From Luminiphilus sp051201685 (GTDB lineage: Bacteria > Pseudomonadota > Gammaproteobacteria > Pseudomonadales > Halieaceae), in assembly GCF_051201685.1 (NCBI RefSeq), contig NZ_CP179213.1:682001-746000 (forward strand): 64,000 nucleotides of DNA. The letters run 5' to 3'. Positions 60,309 through 64,000 of this stretch are shown in pieces; within the stretch, counting starts at the first letter, position 1, and each line of letters opens with the position of its first letter. The notes beneath the pieces are model-generated. The model had not been told where the DNA came from. It did not search any database and saw only the letters and a program-made list of their open reading frames with translations. Position numbers and translations under genes: made by a program.

Positions 60309-60709
60309 TGACAAGCGTGCACTGGCGTTGGGTTTATGGGATTACGGCTTGCACTTTATGTGTGGGGTTAGGGGTTCTTTTTATATCTGTGCCCCGTGGG
60401 GAAGATGGCCTACAGTGGACTCAGCCACTTGTGCAGGGCGGGTGGATGGCTTGGACATTTCCCGTCGCTTTATTTTTTTATGGCATTGGTGCCGCTTTGG
60501 TGGTGTTTTCGATATTGGCAATTCGTTTTCCGGAAACACCGCGTCGAGGCATTTTGGGCATGAGAACAACCCGGGGTGATCGCTTATTTGTGACATTGTT
60601 AGGGTCTGCGTTTATCAATTTGGGGTGGCTCTTTTTTTTTGGAGCACCCTTAACTGGCGCTGCGATCGTATGCTTGCTTTTCGCACTGATCGTTTTTCGT
60701 TGGGTTTAG
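60308..60709 (+). CDS. DUF2160-type small membrane protein of the importer operon
   Basis: 133 residues from ATG 60308 (the earlier open frame at 60200 is not used). Several hydrophobic helices, with GGWMAWTFPVALFFYGIGAAL, preceded by TQPLVQG, and RGILGMRTTRGDRLF in the middle. DUF2160 proteins regularly occur at this spot in GlpSTPQ-type operons (between the permeases and the receptor), where the role is unknown. It is coupled to the GlpQ-like gene by a TAATG overlap. Confidence 0.8.
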   Translation: MTSVHWRWVYGITACTLCVGLGVLFISVPRGEDGLQWTQPLVQGGWMAWTFPVALFFYGIGAALVVFSILAIRFPETPRRGILGMRTTRGDRLFVTLLGSAFINLGWLFFFGAPLTGAAIVCLLFALIVFRWV

Positions 60710-60735
60710 GCAATAACTGGCGTTCGGGCTCTCAG

Positions 60736-60750
60736 TGCGCCATCGGCGCA
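60736..60750 (+). other. Intercistronic hairpin before the receptor gene
   Basis: TGCGCC-ATC-GGCGCA is a perfect 6-bp stem with 3-nt loop, 62 nt before the receptor ATG. No U tract follows. A processing or stability hairpin of the kind that raises receptor expression in ABC operons is possible. Confidence 0.4.
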
Positions 60751-60811
60751 AATTGGCGATGACCTCAAGATCAAAAAGTCTTAGGAGTCTTGAACGACTT
60801 GGAGAACAGAT

Positions 60812-62536
60812 ATGCTAGAACACACTAAGAAATTTTTCGTTCCACGCTTGGCCATTTTGTTTTTGAGCGTGCCTGTTTGGGCCGGTATTGATGACGCACG
60901 AAATTTCCTTGATGCCGAGATAGGGACAACCTCTGTGTTGAACAGGGCCCAACAAGAGGCTGAAATGCAGTGGTTTGTAGATGCTGCTGAAGCTTTTGAA
61001 GGCATGAGCATTAAGGTGGCATCAGAGACCCTAACGACTCACGAATACGAAGCGAAGATCCTGGCTCCGGCATTCACAAAGATCACCGGGATCAAGGTAA
61101 CCCATGATTTGATCGGCGAGGGAGATGTTGTCGAGAAACTGCAGTTGCAAATGCAGTCGGGCCAAAATATTTATGATGCCTATGTTAACGATTCCGACCT
61201 CATAGGAACGCACTGGCGCTATCAACAGGTTCGCAATCTGAGCGACTTTATGGCCGCGGAGGGGGCTTCTGTAACCAGCCCTCATCTAGATCTCGCTGAC
61301 TTTATTGGCACGAGTTTCACAACGGCGCCCGATGGCAAGCTTTATCAACTGCCTGACCAGCAGTTCGCAAATCTTTATTGGTTTCGTGAGGACTGGTTTA
61401 GCGATCAGAAGACGAGGCAAGATTTTAAAGCGCAATTTGGTTACGAACTGGGCGTCCCCGTAAATTGGACAGCATACGAAGATATCGCGGCATTTTTTAC
61501 CGGTCGCGATATGAGTTACTTAGGCGGACCGAATCGGGTGTTTGGCAGCATGGATTACGGTAAAAAAGACCCTTCTTTGGGTTGGCGGTACACCGACGCC
61601 TGGATGTCTATGGCTGGAATGGGTGACCACGGGCAACCCAATGGATTGCCCGTGGATGAGTGGGGTGTGCGGGTTGATGATGACTCTCGTCCGGTAGGGT
61701 CATGTATGGCTCGAGGCGGTGCAACAAACGATGCAGCCGCGGTTTACGCGGTCACTAAGGCTATTGAATGGTTGCAAAAGTATGCGCCCCCTGAGGCTGC
61801 TGGAATGGTGTTCAGCGAGGCAGGGCCTGTTCCCGCCCAAGGACACATTGCTCAACAAATCTTTTGGTATACCGCGTTTACCGCTGACATGGTGAAACCG
61901 GGCTTGCCAGTCATGAATGCCGATGGCACGCCAAAATGGCGTATGGCGCCATCACCTCACGGGGCTTATTGGACTGAAGGCACGAAAGTGGGATACCAAG
62001 ATGTGGGCTCATGGACCCTGATGAAATCCACCCCCGCTGATCGTGCTCAGGCAGCGTGGTTGTATGCGCAGTTTGTAACGTCGAAAACCGTTGATCTGAA
62101 GAAGTCAGATGTTGGCCTTACTTTTGCTCGGCAGTCGACAATTGACAGCGAACATTTCACTCAACGTGCCTCTCAATTAGGCGGGCTAATTGAATTTTAT
62201 CGTTCGCCAGCGCGAACAGCGTGGTCCCCAACGGGCACCAATATTCCTGATTATCCAAAGATGGCTCAATTGTGGTGGCAGAATATTGGTGACGCGATGT
62301 CTGGTGAAAAAACACCCCAAGAAGCACTCGATACATTGTGTGCCCAACAGGAAAAAGTCATGGCGCGCATTCAAAGATCCGGCGTGCAAGGGAAGTTTGG
62401 TCCGCAGTTAAATACGGCTCAGGACCCCGAAATCTGGCTAAACGCTCCAGGTGCTCCCGTTGCAAAGCTTACTGATGAGCGGCCTCCAGGAAAGACGATA
62501 GCCTACGATAAGCTGCTTAAGTCATGGCAGCAGTGA
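60812..62536 (+). CDS. glpV: ABC importer substrate-binding protein, GlpV-like
   Basis: Periplasmic receptor of 574 residues, unusually long for a sugar-binding protein but normal for GlpV. The signal peptide ends near VPVWAG. QQEAEMQWFVDAAEAFEGMSIKV, then the type-II binding-protein strand ILAPAFTKITGIKVTHDLI and LIGTHWRYQQ, match the glycerol-binding GlpV family. Ligand-contact residues cannot be assigned by eye. It follows the DUF2160 gene after 102 nt including a hairpin. With no glpK or glpD in view, glycerol is only the leading guess; a glycerol-like polyol is an alternative. The frame ends 146 nt before the convergent histidine kinase. Confidence 0.88.
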   Translation: MLEHTKKFFVPRLAILFLSVPVWAGIDDARNFLDAEIGTTSVLNRAQQEAEMQWFVDAAEAFEGMSIKVASETLTTHEYEAKILAPAFTKITGIKVTHDLIGEGDVVEKLQLQMQSGQNIYDAYVNDSDLIGTHWRYQQVRNLSDFMAAEGASVTSPHLDLADFIGTSFTTAPDGKLYQLPDQQFANLYWFREDWFSDQKTRQDFKAQFGYELGVPVNWTAYEDIAAFFTGRDMSYLGGPNRVFGSMDYGKKDPSLGWRYTDAWMSMAGMGDHGQPNGLPVDEWGVRVDDDSRPVGSCMARGGATNDAAAVYAVTKAIEWLQKYAPPEAAGMVFSEAGPVPAQGHIAQQIFWYTAFTADMVKPGLPVMNADGTPKWRMAPSPHGAYWTEGTKVGYQDVGSWTLMKSTPADRAQAAWLYAQFVTSKTVDLKKSDVGLTFARQSTIDSEHFTQRASQLGGLIEFYRSPARTAWSPTGTNIPDYPKMAQLWWQNIGDAMSGEKTPQEALDTLCAQQEKVMARIQRSGVQGKFGPQLNTAQDPEIWLNAPGAPVAKLTDERPPGKTIAYDKLLKSWQQ

Positions 62537-62682
62537 AGCGGCTGGCCGATTACTTTGGACAGAAAAATTGTTGTTCGCTGCATCCAAGTAAAAGTTGGCG
62601 GCCACTTACGGGCGTAGGCTAGTGTGTCGCGAGCACGAGATGGGACCATCTGAGTCGAGCGCATCCCTATATGCGGGGATAG

Positions 62683-63999
62683 CTATGCAACAGTCGCCGT
62701 CGGTATTAGAAGCTCAAAACAGGCCCCTTTTGAAGACGTCAGAAGCATAAGGCTACCCCCATGATCCTGCATGATTTTTTGACTTATCGATAATCCAAGG
62801 CCTGTCCCACCCTCACTCATTTTGGTGGTGTAAAAGGGCGTGAAAATTTTGTCCTTTAGCTTGTTATCAATCCCAGGGCCATTGTCGCGCACAATGATGC
62901 TGACATTCTTGCCCTTTAGACTTTGTGTAACGGTTAGCTCACCCCCCCCCTGTTTAGCGAGTACATGTTTTGCGTTATTGAAGAGGTTGATCAAGACCTG
63001 CTCTATTTGCTGAACATCAACAAGGACGTTCGTCTTACCCTGGGACAAAGAGGCACTCACCTTGACGTTATCGAGTTCAAATTGCGACCTCACCAATTGA
63101 ATAGAGGCGGCGATGATGGTTGAAATTTCAACCTCTTCTCTTACCAGCTTCTTTGCGCGGGCAAATGATTTGAGATCATCAATGATTTTTGCGGACCGAA
63201 CGACTTGTTCTTGTATGCGGACAAGTTTTGCGCGTAAGTAACTGTCATCCAGTTCGTCTTTATTCATCTTGGCGGTGATGTTTGATGAGCTCATGGTGAT
63301 TGCATTCAGAGGTTGACTGAGTTCGTGGGCAACACCGGTGGCTAGCTCACCCAATTCTGCTAGGCGGGAGGTATGCGCCAATTGTTCCTTGGCGATAATG
63401 AATTCAGAGATGTCTTCAACTCGAGCGAAGTAGGTGGTAGTGGGAGAGCCGTAATATCCAAATTGTAAGGTGAGGCGCCGAACATCATCCTCGTCACCAA
63501 AAGCTAGTGACGCTTCCTGAAAAAAGCGGCTTTCCCCGCTTCGCAGCCAAGCCAACGCAGTATTAAATACGACATCATCAGCCTGATCCATATCAGTCAA
63601 AGACTCCCTGTTGCTATAGGTCGCAACGGCAGCGATAAAAGATTCTCTTATAAATTGATACTCACTGGATCTGGAGATCTGGTTTTGATTTGCAATTTCG
63701 CCATTCTCATTGACTAACAATAGAAAAGCTTTGCTCTGCTCTACCATACCCTTGAGCTGATCAGCTCGAGTTTTTAGTTCGATAACTGATTGGTTTTGCT
63801 CTTTTTGCAGTCTGTTCAGGTTTTCGGTGAGTTTAGCGACAGACCCTCTGAGGTGGTCAAATTCGGCAATTTCAAATCTATGGAGATCGGGCTTTGCACC
63901 TGAGTTTGGAGTGTAACTTTGTAAGAAAACTGATAGTTGCTGTACCCCGTTCAATTCGGTCTTTATCCATTGACGCACAAAAACAATAAAGCCCAGCAA
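62683..63999 (-). CDS. Sensor histidine kinase, 5' end cut by window edge
   Basis: C-terminal 438 residues of a two-component kinase. The reading frame is open at the window end, so the true start is beyond it. The visible start is the end of a membrane helix (LGFIVFVRQW). Then come a linker/coiled-coil, a PAS-like domain (about 85-205, FYARVEDISEF as its end), the dimerisation domain with phospho-acceptor H225 (ATGVAHELSQPLNAIT), and the ATPase domain: N box LINLFNNAKHVL, G1 RDNGPGI, F box FTPFYTTK, G2 GTGLGLSIS. The type resembles PAS-containing C4-dicarboxylate/DctB-like kinases. It is convergent with the ABC receptor gene; no response regulator is inside the window. Confidence 0.9.
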   Translation of the reverse strand: MLGFIVFVRQWIKTELNGVQQLSVFLQSYTPNSGAKPDLHRFEIAEFDHLRGSVAKLTENLNRLQKEQNQSVIELKTRADQLKGMVEQSKAFLLLVNENGEIANQNQISRSSEYQFIRESFIAAVATYSNRESLTDMDQADDVVFNTALAWLRSGESRFFQEASLAFGDEDDVRRLTLQFGYYGSPTTTYFARVEDISEFIIAKEQLAHTSRLAELGELATGVAHELSQPLNAITMSSSNITAKMNKDELDDSYLRAKLVRIQEQVVRSAKIIDDLKSFARAKKLVREEVEISTIIAASIQLVRSQFELDNVKVSASLSQGKTNVLVDVQQIEQVLINLFNNAKHVLAKQGGGELTVTQSLKGKNVSIIVRDNGPGIDNKLKDKIFTPFYTTKMSEGGTGLGLSISQKIMQDHGGSLMLLTSSKGACFELLIPTATVA

Positions 64000-64000
64000 A

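Noticed and set aside
1..64000. CRISPR arrays, tRNA/rRNA genes, transposases, integrases or phage genes
   Set aside because: None was recognised on reading the window; no repeat-spacer pattern, cloverleaf or transposase signature was found.

Overview
The window looks like chromosome of a marine gammaproteobacterium, most likely the OM60/NOR5 (Halieaceae, Luminiphilus/HTCC2080-like) neighbourhood. This is inferred from gene content, not from any rRNA gene: a FabY-type ketoacyl synthase, a DmdA-like demethylase, a TonB receptor, MiaE, Dtd, DinB and many gammaproteobacterial housekeeping proteins. Base composition is moderate and even. I see no rRNA, tRNA, CRISPR array, insertion sequence, integrase or phage gene. 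Both edges cut genes: a TonB-dependent receptor at the left and a sensor histidine kinase at the right.

Left third (1-23 kb). A TonB receptor and an S1/P1 nuclease share a bidirectional terminator. Next come a CxxC small protein, a concentrative nucleoside transporter and, 3 nt after it, a 2-oxoglutarate oxygenase. The molybdate importer modABC follows, then a DMT exporter and a periplasmic rhodanese. A zinc phospholipase C-like secreted protein precedes a run of DsrE-like protein, HIT protein, dtd and azlCD. After these are dinB, an OmpA-like protein, a DUF938 methyltransferase and a saccharopine-dehydrogenase-like reductase. A compact sulfate assimilation operon (cysI, DUF934, cysG, cysH) reads leftwards and ends at a terminator lying inside the end of the opposing gene.

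Middle (23-44 kb). fabY is followed by two secreted amidohydrolases, one of which lacks the usual HxH metal ligands. An operon of miaE, a glycosyltransferase-like gene and a sterol desaturase-like gene lies between them. Then come an S9 peptidase, a VOC protein, MscS, an SSS symporter, an iron alcohol dehydrogenase, a GcvT-family protein closely resembling DMSP demethylase DmdA, and two aldehyde dehydrogenases. The symporter-to-ALDH block could serve uptake and oxidation of small organic compounds such as DMSP; this is inference.

Right third (44-64 kb). A TetR regulator and a carotenoid-cleavage-type oxygenase form one transcript. Diverging from them are a membrane-anchored SDR with the retinol-dehydrogenase-type TGCDSGIG motif and a VOC protein, followed by a PhyH oxygenase and an outer-membrane transporter-like protein. 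A duplicated AT-rich site, AACGTATGTTAA, sits between the divergent units. This resembles a regulated apocarotenoid/retinoid or stilbenoid cassette. Then come a Tat-exported molybdenum oxidase fused to cytochrome c (which may depend on modABC), an acyl-CoA synthetase and a crotonase. Last is a GlpSTPQ/V-type ABC importer whose two ATPases have complementary defects, predicting one canonical and one degenerate ATP site.
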